A stretch of 64,000 nucleotides of DNA from Quercus robur (GCF_932294415.1 NC_065544.1:29837210-29901209), one strand, 5' to 3'. Shown: positions 23,849 to 35,350, counted from the stretch's first letter. Translations and numbers: made by a program. The notes: a model not told the origin generated them from the sequence alone.

Positions 23849-25000
23849 AACTCATAGTTTTATTGTTAGGACAAATTAAACCTCAACCTTTTATAAATAC
23901 ACAAAAAGAGAAACCAAAACAAATCGTATGCTAATGCATGAAATTTACATTTATGAAAGTCTAAGGTTTAAAATGTCACATTTAAAAGTTTGGGATTTGA
24001 TGTGTCCCAATGATAAAATTAGCATTTTTTTTTGGAGAAAATTCCCAAAATAATTAATAAACTGTAGTCATTGATAAAAACACATTAATTTTAAAATATA
24101 TAATACATACATATATTAAGCTATTTGACACATGCATATACGATTCTTTAAAATACAAAATTTAATTCTTCTAAAAGTAATACAAAATTATAATATATAT
24201 TTAAAATTACTATTATAAATATTAAATTCTACTTTAAAATTCATAGGCAACAGCATTTTACTTAGAGTAGGATTTTAAATTTGATCTAGAGTAATATCCA
24301 AACAATTATGATATTTTAAAAATAAAATTTCATAAAAAGGAAATTATCTTAATAATGACATCGGCTTTTTTATTTATTTTTATTAAGAGTACTTGCATAA
24401 GTGATTGTATGATAGAAAATATACCACATTTTGGCCAATTAAGGTAAAAATTTGCCCACATTACTATGCAAAATTGTGTGAAAATATACGATTGTTATAG
24501 TAACCTTGTAAATTTACAATGATACTATTATTTTGCATTTTATTTTTTATTTTTTCTTTACGTATCTTGAGGATGAAGAAAGAAAATGAGTGATAGCTAC
24601 TGTTTAAAGAAAGATAAAATAAAATAAAATAAAATAAAGAAAATTTAGTATATTAATGAAATGGAGTGTAAAATAGATAAAATTATATAGAGTATTTTAT
24701 AAAGTGAGTATATAAATTTTTTTTTAAAATATTCTTATGCTAAAATAGATTAAAAAAAAATTGTGAAAGCTGATACAAATTGTCTAAACATTTTTTTTTT
24801 GGGACAGAATTATCTAATGCTTGACCCAATCAATGCTTCAAAAATCCAATTATTAGTATATACAGTAATAAATTATGTAGATGGATAAAATTTAAAAAAA
24901 AAAAAAAAAGAACTGAATTTTTGTTTTTGAAAATGACAAAAAAGGACAGAAGTTGCTTGGTCATAAACGCTAGGGAGCTACCCTCAAAAGGCTTTTTATT
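23849..25000. other. AT-rich intergenic DNA upstream of the acidic-protein gene
   Basis: No gene seen. The 24385-24790 segment (AAGAGTACTTGCATAAG...) resembles a decayed inverted-repeat MITE. A (TAAAA)n run lies at 24615-24640 and a poly-A run at 24893-24909. Confidence 0.35.
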
Positions 25001-26598
25001 ACTGGATTTTTCGTTGATTCTTCACTCGACTCTCACGCCCAAAACCCATTTCCTCAACAAACAAACACAACTCTCTTTGAGACCCACATTTTAATTAATT
25101 CAACAACACCACCCTGTCTCTCAGTCTCTCAGCTTTCACACTTTCCACCACACTCTCACTCCCTCACTTTGCTTTGCTTCTTCAGGTAATATATACATCA
25201 CTTTCTCCCTCTATTTAACATTTTTGTATGAAATAATGTTTATATGAAGGAAGATCCATGTGTGTGCTTTGTTGTTATCTGTGTTTTTGGGCTCAGAGTT
25301 TGTTTGGTGCTTGTAATTACCTGTTTTGGGAAATGGGTTTCCATTATTAAACTCAAGTTATGGGATTTTGGCTCTTGTTTTATTTCTGGGTTTTGGTTTT
25401 GGTTTTTTTTTTTTTTTGGGGGTATTGGGGTTCTAGGGTTTGCTTTGCTTTTGACCATTTTTGACTTATTTTCTTAAAATTTTCTAATTAGGTTTCTGTG
25501 GGAATTTCACTTTACCTTCGATTTGTTGTGTTTTGTATTCTGTTTAGCGAAATGGGTTTTCTTTGGTTTGGAAAAATATGTATATTTTTATGGGATAGAA
25601 GGTGGGGTTGCTTCCAGTTCTCTGAAAAGATTGTTTATTTTTAAGAATTAAAAAATTATACTGCAACGTAATCTGGGGTTTGTTAATGATGTGTTTGATT
25701 GCCTGAAAATTAGGAGGAAAATGATTATAAATGTTGAATGTTAGAACTTTTTGTAATGCCAAGAAAAAGGAAATTGTCTTTCTTATTTTTTAAAGTACAG
25801 TTACCAACTGTTTGGTTGCTGTCCCCAAATTTAGAATAAAAAATATGAGAGATGAAGAAGTGAGATTTGTGAAAGAGGCTGTCTCCTGGAAAAGGTTTTA
25901 ATGGTTATGTTCAGTGTTTCCGAAACATAAATGGTTCTGTGTTTGAGACAAAACTTAATGTAGTAATTGTATTGGACTCACTTGAGGAGGCTGCTTATTA
26001 GAATTTCAAGATATTGTATTTTTAGTTTCCTTTATTTCTGCGAATGATTTCTCCAAAACTGATTGGAGTTGAATGTAATTTAAATTTCGGAAGAAATTTG
26101 TTTCAATTCATAGTTGTGGAACTTAGTAAGCACATAGTTTAACTTAGTCATTTTAGGAACTTAGTCACTTAGGATTCCTCATTCTCTTGTTGTCAACTTG
26201 TGCATATTTCAAAAGCCCTATTAAGTTAGGCATTTCTGAACTCTAGACCCTCGTCTTCATAATTAGATAGCACTTTGAGCTAGATATATTATCTTGAGAA
26301 CCATCTCGAGTAACCTGAAAAGGGTATTAAAAAGACTAAAATTAATTTTTAGTTCAAACAATTGGGCTGCTCATATAATTTTAACAAAACTTGTGACACA
26401 ATGACGGTGGAATGAACTTGTCTAAGTTTATAATACTAATATACTTAATCATGAAATGAACTTTTCAGACTTCTGAATTGATTGTTTTCGGTGTTTTAAT
26501 TTAATTCATTTATTTATTTACTTCTTATTCTGGGCAGGTGTTTAGACTTGATATTTAGTTACAGAGAAGATAAGGACGGGAATTTAGGGAAGTCCATC
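25001..26598 (+). promoter_or_regulatory. 5' leader of the acidic-protein gene with a 1.35-kb intron
   Basis: The pyrimidine-rich leader at about 25020-25185 (TCTCTCAGTCTCTCAGC) fits a plant 5' UTR. It ends at a donor TTCAG|GTAATA (GT at 25186-25187). A matching acceptor TCTGGGCAG|GTG ends the intron at 26537. Exon 2 then supplies 61 untranslated bases before the ATG at 26599. T-rich intron sequence and consistent splice signals support it. Plant leader introns often raise expression; that is family knowledge, not visible here. The transcription start is an estimate. Confidence 0.65.
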
Positions 26599-28188
26599 AT
26601 GTTCAAGCGATCACCAAGCAGACCCAGATCCAAAAGCGTCAAGGTAAAACATATTCTGCAAATTTGTCTGTTACTTGGTGTGTGTTTCTGGTTAGTCTAC
26701 CAGGTCAAGCGCTCCCATGATAAAAAGAAGGAATTTAGTGAGAAAGATGCAAAACTCTCGGTCAATGCACAAAGTGGTGGTGAGCTTCCTAGATTAGGGA
26801 GGAAAGATCTACCTCATTTGGAGGAAGTAATTGAGAAAGAGAATCATCAGGAAGAAGAGGAAAAAGTAATTGGAGGAGAGGAAGAGGAAAACAAGCCAGA
26901 TGAAGAAGAGCGAGAAGAAGAAAGCAAGCTTGATGTAGAAGAGCAGGAGGAAGAAGAAAACAAGAATGAAGATACAGAAGATGAGGAAAGGGGAGGTGGA
27001 GATGATGAGATAGATGAAAATGATGAAGAGAAATTAGGCAGGGAAGCTGATCATGATGAGGAATTTGTGGATGAAGAGAAAGAGAGGGAAGAGGAGCATG
27101 ATGAGAAGGACAGTGAGAGGAGCATGGATAAAGAAAGTCAAGTAGCAAATGAAAATTTTTCAGAGGATCAGGATCATGATGTAGGCGATCAGAACACTCA
27201 TGAAGCACGAGAGGAAAATTACAAGGGAGATGATGCTTCCAGTGCAGTGACCCATGATACCCGGACTATTATCTCTGAAACTGAGAAAGTGAGTTCAGAA
27301 AACTCAATTGAGAAATCAGAAGTGAGTATCTTGGAGCAGGAGAAAAAATTGAATCACACTGAAGAAATTAATAGTGATCAAAACAATTTAATTGTAAAGG
27401 CAAGAGGAGATGAAATGACTAAGAATGGCACTTCTTTGAGTGTAACTGATGTTGAAGGCAAGGGTAATGATAATTCTTACAACTCTGCTGATAGCTCAGT
27501 TGCAAATTCAACAGTGACAACCCAACCCGGTGATCACCCTGAAGCAATCAATAACACATCACTGTTGAGTACCAATGCAGGCAATAACTCAACTGAAGTA
27601 AGTACTGAAGGCCATGACACAGCAGTAACAGGTACAGACACTCCTGATTCTTCCCAGCTGAATGGAACAGTGCCTGTACCTGATTCAGCACATGCTCATA
27701 ATTTAACAGTGGACGTTTCGACTACTGGAGATGGTGTGAGTGTGCAAAGCTTGAAAATTGAAGAGACCAATAGCTCTACGACAGTTTCTGAAAGCAATCA
27801 ATCTGATGGTAATTCAAAGCTTTCAGTTAAAATTGAAAATGTGGAAGCAGATGCAGGAGAATCATCTACTTCACGTAGTAATTCTAAGTCTGCTGTATCA
27901 GAAAACTTAACAGGTGAAACACAGAATGGCTCTGGGTCTTTGGCAACAAAGGAGAATGCTGATGCTACCGAAAATGACAAGTCAGATGGTAACACTGAAT
28001 CAGGTAGAACTGAAGAAAGCTCAGACAATTCCTCCAGAGATGAGACTTCAGATTCTGTTCAACATGACCCTATTGATGCTTCGGATTCCCATATTGCCTT
28101 GACTGAGAAAGAAGTTCGCACAGATCTGGATACATTGCCAGATATCAGAACAGAAGGGGATAACAGTGAAGACACTGCAGCAGAGTGA
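26599..28188 (+). CDS. Single-pass membrane protein with long acidic domain, function unknown
   Basis: The single coding exon gives 529 residues from MFKRSPSRPRSKSVK. This ATG was chosen because the frame upstream lacks an ATG and the basic N-terminus plus helix is the conserved-looking start. Residues 1-18 are strongly basic, 19-35 (ILQICLLLGVCFWLVYQ) form one hydrophobic helix followed by VKRSHDKKK, typical of a signal anchor. About 74-185 are dominated by Glu/Asp (EEEEKV, GGEEEENKPDEEE), and 230-529 are rich in Ser, Thr, Asn and Glu with many NxS/T sites. No enzyme domain is recognised. The layout suggests an extended, highly charged tail anchored in an endomembrane or the plasma membrane. 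Its orientation, and any calcium or protein binding by the acidic stretch, would be speculation. I recall plant homologues annotated only as uncharacterised or dentin-sialophosphoprotein-like. The stop overlaps a consensus splice donor. Confidence 0.88.
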   Translation: MFKRSPSRPRSKSVKVKHILQICLLLGVCFWLVYQVKRSHDKKKEFSEKDAKLSVNAQSGGELPRLGRKDLPHLEEVIEKENHQEEEEKVIGGEEEENKPDEEEREEESKLDVEEQEEEENKNEDTEDEERGGGDDEIDENDEEKLGREADHDEEFVDEEKEREEEHDEKDSERSMDKESQVANENFSEDQDHDVGDQNTHEAREENYKGDDASSAVTHDTRTIISETEKVSSENSIEKSEVSILEQEKKLNHTEEINSDQNNLIVKARGDEMTKNGTSLSVTDVEGKGNDNSYNSADSSVANSTVTTQPGDHPEAINNTSLLSTNAGNNSTEVSTEGHDTAVTGTDTPDSSQLNGTVPVPDSAHAHNLTVDVSTTGDGVSVQSLKIEETNSSTTVSESNQSDGNSKLSVKIENVEADAGESSTSRSNSKSAVSENLTGETQNGSGSLATKENADATENDKSDGNTESGRTEESSDNSSRDETSDSVQHDPIDASDSHIALTEKEVRTDLDTLPDIRTEGDNSEDTAAE

Positions 28189-28720
28189 GTGCCATGGTAA
28201 ATGGCTGTTTCGTTCCTGTGCTCTGGAGTTTCTTGTATGTCCCTCTGTCTTCATACTACTTTTAAGGTTATTAGAGTGTTTTGCTTCACTGTTGATGAAT
28301 GTTGCCTAGAGGATCAAGTTAGCAGGAAACATGTAGGCTAGTGGATATTATCTGCAGATTTAGTCTGTAATTTATTCAACTTTTTAATTTATACTTTTTT
28401 TTTTTCGATGTATTTAATGTGTGCCATGGTTGCTTAAGGCCAGAACTGCACAGTTAGAGCACATATGGTTAAACCTTCAAAACTTTGTTTCCAATGGATT
28501 GACGCTCAACACAATGAAAGATGTTTGATTTCTTGGAACATAATGACTGAACAGCTACCTTATTTGACATTTTGTCTCAATTATGTTGTGTCTTTGGTTA
28601 TAGGACTGTCGTTCTGCTAAAGATGAAAGAGCTTCAACGTTGGATTTACCTGAATCCAACTTATAATAAGAACTTGTCTTACCTTGTGCATATTGTTCAA
28701 TGATGAAATCATCACCTATA
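28189..28720 (+). other. 3' UTR of the acidic-protein gene
   Basis: Non-coding sequence after the stop. A donor-like GTGAGT at 28185-28190 and an acceptor-like TTGGTTATAG ending at 28603 could define a 3'-terminal intron. The poly-A site was not identified. Confidence 0.45.
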
Positions 28721-29235
28721 ATATGCTATATTTGATTTGTTTGGATATATGGTCAAGAAATTAACAACTAATGGTCTTTTTCTCAGACTACTTGTGCGGT
28801 CATATTATCATTTCTTGTGTGATGATTGCCATGAGTTCTCTAACCAAAATTAATTTAAGTTTAACCGAAAAAAAATGCAAAATCGAATTGGGACTTTAAA
28901 AATATATATATATATATATATATATCCAGTTTGTTTAGATTCATGTTACCAAATTAAAATCAATTGATTTAATTAAAATCAATTATATCGTCTCTGATTA
29001 GTCATATGACATCTAAACACCTTAGAGTTGCTCCAGTACTCAGACAACCTCTTTTTTATTGAGATTTATATATAAACGTAATATATAGAGTATTAACAAC
29101 TAGATTTTTTCGAGGAATATTATAATTTTTTTTACTACATCAGTTTTACTAATCGATATGTAATCAATCACAGAATGGTAATTTGGATATTTATTTATTA
29201 AGGTGGCAAAAATCACATTCATTTGATTATAACCT
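28721..29235. other. AT-rich intergenic DNA
   Basis: No gene seen. An (AT)n microsatellite lies at about 28903-28925. Confidence 0.4.
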
Positions 29236-29365
29236 CAAATTTGTAGTAATAACATTTTCCTAGCAACTATTTTTTTCAACTATTAGTGTTTGGCACCATG
29301 CAAATTTGTAGTAATAACATTTTCCTAGCAACTATTTTTTTCAACTATTAGTGTTTGGCACCATG
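29236..29365. repeat. 65-bp perfect tandem duplication
   Basis: Copies 29236-29300 and 29301-29365 both start CAAATTTGTAGTAATAACAT and end TTTGGCACCATG. They appear identical. Confidence 0.9.
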
Positions 29366-30975
29366 CAGTAATGTAATTCCGTATGCAATGTTTAATTACC
29401 ACGGATGTAATGTTTTAAATTCCATTTCGTTTGGTTAGTACGGTTGGAATCTTCACATTCAACTTCGTGTCTTAAACAAGCTTTGTCATATATGTATCCA
29501 AAATGAGTGATAACTCTTCGTCCTCTACAACAATGATGGTGGCAGGGGAGCTTCATTGGTGTCTTATTTTTAATTTATATTTTTGGTGTTTGGATCTAGG
29601 CAGATGAGCAACTATGGGTGAGTTGGGTTCAGCCTTTTGAACTGAGCTTTTTTTTAAAAGTGAGGTTTTCAAAAAGTGCGGAATGAAATTTGGCTTTTTG
29701 AAAAAATTAAGTGTTTGACTTGCACTTATAAAAATGAAGGTTTGAGTTGTAAATTGTAAAAAATGACAAGATATATATATATATATATATAAATTCTTTG
29801 TTTTAATTATCTCTCTTAATGCAAGTTATGGACACAACATTTTTATAAAAATTTTACAATAAAGTCTATATGACAAATTGTTAATGGTAGGTAAAAAATA
29901 ATAATGTCACTGGTAGGTCCAAATGAGAACTAATAACAACTTATTATGTAAAATTTATTATGAGTTTATTATGAAAATATTGTGCCAATGACACTTTTTT
30001 TTCTCTAAAGAAAATAACACTAATTTAAAAAGTCTAGAGATACAATAAAATGTGACAATATTTTCACAATACAATTTATTTTTAGTTGTGATGAATCTAG
30101 TCTAATAAAAGATTTAACACCTCCACTGTTTTGAAACTTTTGTGATAATTTATTGTGTCCTAATACCGTTGTAATTTTTATTTTGTAAATTTCCTTGCAT
30201 GGACACGTATTCCACTTTACCTTTTACTTTTATTTATTTATATTTTTGTACTTTTTTTTTTCTCTTAACCACACGTTTCCTTTCACCCTTATCTTCTTCC
30301 ACCTTTGTATTCTCCCATCCTTATCTTCTTTCTCTGCTTCTCATTTTCTCTAATTTCATTAAAAATCAATTAAGGTGAGGCTTGTTCTGAAGCAGAGCAG
30401 CACGGAGAAGACCTTTGTGCTACACAATGGGCAATTTGGTAATTTAACACTTCCTCTAATGGTAATAGTAATATTGATGAAACCCACATTAACTTTTACA
30501 AAACACTTTGAAAAGCTGTCCACTGTCAAAATCCTCTTCCTTCACAATTTCAAAACGCAGCTTTTAGCTAAAGCTGCTTTTAAAAAATCTAACTAAACGC
30601 TCATATAATTTTTGGGGTTTCAAAAAGCGCATTTTGCCTTCTAAAAGTGCAAACAAACGGTCATTATATTGCACTTTAAGAAGGTTTGAGTAGAACGAGT
30701 TATTAGTGCAACTCAAAGTGGAATTAAAACATCAGTTGTATGATCATTGATCACTGACTAATGGACCATTGGACTTTAAGAAACTTTTTCTACATTTCTC
30801 TCGAACAAAATTTTCTGTGAAACTTGTTGAGTTTCCTATGGAGTAATATATTTCAAGTAAAAAGTGACCGATATAATATTTTTCGTAACTTTTTTTTAAC
30901 TAATCACTTTTATTTAGATTGATTATTAATGTCATTTTTATCATGTATCAATTATAACAAATGATATATCACATG
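29366..30975. other. Intergenic DNA with a probable hAT-type MITE remnant
   Basis: From about 30375 to 30660 the motifs GAAGCAGAGCAG, AAAACGCAGCTTTTAGC and ACTAAACGCTCATATAA resemble plant hAT MITEs, but paired ends were not fixed. (AT)n lies at 29772-29791. No gene seen. Confidence 0.35.
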
Positions 30976-32078
30976 TTAACAATTATGATAAAAAAAAAAT
31001 TATGAAAAATATTTCTCTAGACTTTTAATAATTATTCCTTCAAGTGACACTAACTCATTCAACAAAAGGAGGAAAAAAAATAACACTAATAAAAATGGTA
31101 AATTCCAATCAACTACTCTTAAATTTGAGCTAATGTCAAACACATTCAAGATAATTGAAAAATAACCAAATTGATCCGTAAAGACAAACTACGTGTTTGT
31201 ATATTTTACCTAAAACAAATTTTATATTGTATTTTTTCATTTCCAAGGCTACAACGTTACATCATTTTGCTTTTCCCAAAGCCAACAAGTACTCTATAAT
31301 CCTAAAGAAATGTCAACCCAGTTTTAGCATGAGGAAAGAGACAGCATTCACTCGAAACAAAAAACAAAAAACAAAATTGGACTAAGCAAATAGAAAGAGG
31401 GCTTCTATGGAAGTCTTGAAGGAAAGGTACAAATCTTTTTTTTTTTTTTTTTTTTTTTATAGGTACAAATTAGCTCTTGATATTACAATATAGCTAAAAT
31501 TTCTAGTCATTGAAGCAGTATCACCTGTCAACAATTATGATAAAAAAAATTATAAAAAATGTCTCTAGACTTTCAATAATTATTCCATCAAGTGACACTA
31601 ACTCATTCAACAAAAGGAGGAAAAAAAAATAACAATAATAAAAATGGTAAATTTCAATCAACTACTCTTATATTTGAGTTAATGTCAAACACATCCAAGA
31701 CAATTGAAAAATAACCAAATTGATCCCTAAAGGCAAACGGTGTGTTTGTACACTTTACCTAAAACAAATTTTATATTGTATTTTTTCATTTCGAAGGCTA
31801 CAACGTTACATCATTTTGCTTTTCCCAAAGCCAACAAGTGCTCTATAATCCTAAAGAAATGTCAACCCAATTTTAGCATGAGGAAAGCGACAGCATTCAC
31901 TCAAAGCAAAAATCAAAAAACAAAATTGGACTAAGCAAATAGAAAGAGAACTTCTATGAAAGTCTTGAAGGAGAGGTACAAATCAATTTCTTTTTTTTCT
32001 TTTTTTTTTTATAGGTACAAATTAGTTCTTGATATTACAATATAGCTAAAATTTCTAGTCATTGAAGCAGTATCAATG
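30976..32078. repeat. About 552-bp direct tandem duplication
   Basis: Unit 1 is about 30976-31524 and unit 2 about 31525-32078. Both contain CAAGTGACACTAACTCATTC, ATAACCAAATTGATCC, TACAACGTTACATCATTTTG and CTAGTCATTGAAGCAGTATC in order, with scattered substitutions and variable poly-T length. Open frames at 31197 and 31740 are the two copies of the same chance frame. Confidence 0.85.
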
Positions 32079-32150
32079 TCAACAATTTACATACACAATG
32101 GACTTGGAGGTTATTGGACAGCTTTTGGTTTCATTTTATAGTGTATTAAC

Positions 32151-32321
32151 TTTTTTTTTTTTTTTTGAGAGAGAGTTTCAACCTATGACGTCCACTCCTG
32201 ATGATAGCTCTTTTATCATCAGACCAAGACACCAATTAGTTTTTGGTGTAGACGGGGATTGAACCCCAGATCTCATATACAACTATCAGAAATTTTACCA
32301 GTTGAGCTAACTGGAACCCAC
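32151..32321 (-). mobile_element. Au-like tRNA-derived SINE with perfect target duplication
   Basis: On the minus strand the 171-bp body begins TGGGTTCCAGTTAGCTCAAC. It has an A box TTAGCTCAACTGG, a B box GGGGTTCAATCCCC, a GATTGGTGTCTTGGTCTGAT-like body (here AATTGGTG...) and a terminal poly-A (poly-T on the plus strand). TAGTGTATTAAC flanks it at 32139-32150 and 32322-32333. The tRNA-related head and body match my memory of the Au SINE family. Confidence 0.85.
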
Positions 32322-32333
32322 TAGTGTATTAAC

Positions 32334-33004
32334 TTTGATTGATAATTATTAGTGCAAGCTTTTTGTATCAAATAGATGGTATAATGTTGTGAATGTAACT
32401 GATGGTATGTATAACTTTGACAATGATGTTAATGAATGGCTATTATGAACTTGATTAATGGAAATGTAAATTTTACCTTACTTTTCCATGCTTGTTACTT
32501 CTTAAGTTTGTGAAAGAAGTGTTCTTTGTTGTTTATGTTTTCATCGTAGGAATGTGGAAGGGAATTATCTTATGCATAACATTATTTAACTGCTTGAAAT
32601 GGTTGAGTTGTCTTTATTGTTAAATAAAATCATGGATTATACTGTCGATATGTACCGAAGGAGTTGTGTTCTCTCTCTCTCTCTACTGTTAGACAAAACC
32701 ACCATATACTACTATTTATATGTACAAGCGCATTATTGTTAAGGAAAATTGGAAAGAAATACAACATCCAATCTCACACTAAACTGGTATCCAATTTCCA
32801 AAACCATACATTATCATTTGGAAAAACAAAATTTAGACCAGCTGCATTTCAATTGAGTTTGGCGCGAATAATATTGTATTTCTTTATTGTCAAACATTGG
32901 GTCCCATAGTTGGACTATAATGTCTCCTTCAGAAATTTCAAATTTCATTTAGAAAGCATTTGTATTTAAGTTGGAAGGAACAGAACAACTTTGTTGGTCT
33001 TACT
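32334..33004. other. Intergenic DNA without recognisable gene
   Basis: Moderately complex sequence with a (TC)n run at about 32670-32684. Frames are short and unsupported. Confidence 0.35.
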
Positions 33005-33180
33005 TTCTGAACCTGCAGTCTTGGAAATGAAAAATTACAATATAAAATTTGTTTTAGGTAGAGAGCACAAACATGTTTGTGTAGGACCAATTTGGCTATT
33101 TTTCAATTGTCTTGGATGTGTTTGACTGCCATTAGCTCAAACCTCAGGATAGTTGAGTAGAATTTACCCTAATAAAAATA
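33005..33180 (-). repeat. Inverted partial third copy of the 552-bp repeat
   Basis: The reverse complement matches part of the 31080-31250 segment: TTGGAAATGAAAAA, ATATAAAATTTGTTTTAGGT, CAATTTGG(C/T)TATTTTTC and GTGTTTGAC occur in matching order. It shows the unit is a dispersed element that was tandemly duplicated next door. Confidence 0.7.
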
Positions 33181-33870
33181 ACATCATCTCAAATGTTAAA
33201 GAGGGTGCAAGTGTTCTTTCTTATTTAGAAGGAGCTCTATATGTGCCAGTGTTAATGATGCATTGGGCTACAACAAGTCAACAATCTAGAACCATTGTAA
33301 CTGGGCCAGACTTGAGCTGCCAAGCCCGCTTTGTCAGGCGTTTCATAGCTTTAGCCTTTAGGTAAATTTCAAGCTTATTAGAACAGTCAAAGTCTGTGTA
33401 TTAGAGCATTCAGTTGTGGATTGTTTCCTAGACTCTGAAGGAAAAGAAATTTGGATGTGGATAGTTTGAATGTGAAGAGAGAAAAATTGATAAATATTAA
33501 AATTAAAAAAAAAAAAATATTTTAATAAAATTGAGAAGAAAATAAAGAATTGGATATAGAGTATTTTGAAAAGTGGTTAATTAAAAAAGAAAACGTGGGA
33601 AAGCTCTCAAAAGCCAATTCAAGGCTTAACCAGCCTTTGGTATGCATTGGATAGCATCAGTTTGTGGGAGTCTTTTCTAAAGTTATTATGCTAAAACTTT
33701 TTTTTTTTTTTGAGGTTGTCTAAATTTCTTTGACTTTGAGCATCTAACAAATACAATCTCTCTCCCCACATATAATTTGAAGTGAATGTATATCTATTTA
33801 ACCTTCTACCTAAGCCAAGATTTTAATGATTTATTTAATTTTTATTATTAGTTCTATTCCACACTAAAAA
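33181..33870. other. Intergenic DNA, possible MITE
   Basis: From about 33400 (TTAGAGCATTCAGTTGTGG) to 33700 the sequence resembles an AT-rich inverted-repeat MITE, with no certain ends. No gene seen. Confidence 0.3.
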
Positions 33871-33880
33871 GTTAGCCTAA

Positions 33881-34050
33881 TGAGAGTTTCAATTAACTCA
33901 ACCGATAAAATCTATGATAGTTGAATAAAAAATTTGAGATTCAATCCCCGCCTACACCAAAAACCGATTGATGTCTTGGTCTGATGATAAAAAGTTATCA
34001 TTAAGAGCAGATGCCTTAGGTTGAAACTATCTCAAAAAAAAAAAAAAAAA
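33881..34050 (+). mobile_element. Au-like tRNA-derived SINE
   Basis: Plus-strand copy of the 32151-32321 family: TTAACTCAACCGATAAAA head, B box GATTCAATCCCCGCC, CCGATTGATGTCTTGGTCTG body and GGTTGAAACTATCTC before a poly-A tail. GTTAGCCTA flanks it at 33871-33879 and 34056-34064. Confidence 0.85.
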
Positions 34051-34355
34051 AAGTGGTTAGCCTAGTCAATGCATACGATCCAATATTGAGATGTCTTATA
34101 GTAGTGCCAAGTAAGGCAAATGTTTAAGATTATAACAACCAAAAAGGTTCTAAATCTACAAAGAATGGAGCAGACTATTAGAAATGTATGTAGCCGGAGA
34201 TATATTTTCCAAGTGTCTTTTTAATTCAAAAGTCGTCTTAATTATTTAGAAGATTTGGAAAAGGTCGTGAAACTCTATGGTCCTTAACAAAATCAAATTT
34301 CGATGGGCCAATTTTTTAGGTAAGGAGGGTAATCGTGGGATGGTTATTCAAGATT

Positions 34356-34514
34356 TTGTTTTTTGATACAAGATAGAAATTTTATTATAGTTTAATATAA
34401 ATGTATAGGTGTGTGAATCTTCCTCTTAGAGATTTGAATTTTGGTCCTTACTCCCTCACCCCACAAGAACTTTGTACTTGTAGAATGAGCATCGCGCCAA
34501 GAATGCGCAATGGT
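34356..34514 (-). mobile_element. tRNA-derived SINE, second family, 13-bp target duplication
   Basis: A 159-bp minus-strand element with B-box-like AAAATTCAAATCTC and a 3' end ATTTCTATCTTGTATC. GTTATTCAAGATT occurs exactly on both sides (34343-34355 and 34515-34527). The same 3' end appears in the plus-strand copy at 41067-41219. Confidence 0.8.
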
Positions 34515-34800
34515 GTTATTCAAGATTGAAAAGGCTTGGTAGTAACTTGTATGAACAAGAAAGTAAAAGTGGTTCGAAATGCTAAGAAATTAAGAAGTTA
34601 TTGTATTGTCTCTGTCCAAGCTCCAATTTGCAATTAGGGGGGGGGGGGGGAATCAGGAGGATATAATATTGGTTAATGATTCACTAAGAGTATCCACATT
34701 GGTATGTCTAAAATTTTCTGTCTATTTTACACTAAAAACCTATTTTTTTCTATTTTACACAATCAATTTGCAAAAAAATCCGTATCAGCTCATCTATTAT

Positions 34801-35297
34801 TAGGGTTGTCCAGAGACCCTATGAACCCGACCCGCCGCCGACCAAACTGACTTCTTCGACGGTTAACGACGGGTTTCTTCCTCCAAAACCCAAGTTTGGC
34901 AGGTCGGATGTTGGTTTTCCTTCTCCGAAATCCAATCAACCTGATCCAACTGACCCACAAAATTTCCTACAATATTTGGTAGATTGGGCGAGATCTAGGC
35001 CATTTTTGTCAAGATCTTGGTGAGATTTCGCCGGATCTAACTGAGATCTTGCTAAAAATGGCCTAGATTAGGCCGGATTTGGTGAGACCTCAAAGATTTT
35101 AGTTGTTTTTTTCACTGTTTTCATGCAGGATTCTCGCCATTTTCATGCCAGATTCTCTTTGTTATCTAGATCTTCGATCTCGACCGTCCTGCCTGCCGCC
35201 TGTTTAAGTTCCAACCCACCCAATTCGATCATCCTTTCGCTCGGCGGCAGGTTGAGATTTCGTCCACCTAATCTGACCCAACTTGCGGACAGGCCTA
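34801..35297. mobile_element. Non-autonomous hAT element with 8-bp target duplication
   Basis: 497 bp. Ends are TAGGGTTGTCC and (right, plus strand) GGACAGGCCTA. The duplication TCTATTAT lies at 34793-34800 and 35298-35305. Subterminal GC-rich CCCGACCCGCCGCCG and its counterpart CTCGGCGGCAGG are inverted. An inner palindrome (TCTAGGCCATTTTTG / AAAAATGGCCTAGA) is centred near 35023. No coding capacity. Confidence 0.85.
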
Positions 35298-35350
35298 TCT
35301 ATTATGCACTACGTTTTCTTTAAATAATCATTTATTTTTATTATTTCAAC

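Noticed and set aside
26789-27208. 139-codon minus-strand frame rich in His, Leu and Pro
   Set aside because: It is the complement of the Glu/Asp-rich coding region, where GAG/GAA codons read as CTC/TTC on the other strand.
31197-31934. Two similar short proteins at 31197-31385 and 31740-31934
   Set aside because: They are copies of the same chance frame carried by the 552-bp tandem repeat; there is no domain and no start context.
32250-32320. tRNA-like sequence with A and B boxes
   Set aside because: The B box and head belong to a SINE with a poly-A tail and target duplication; no complete cloverleaf or anticodon arm is formed.
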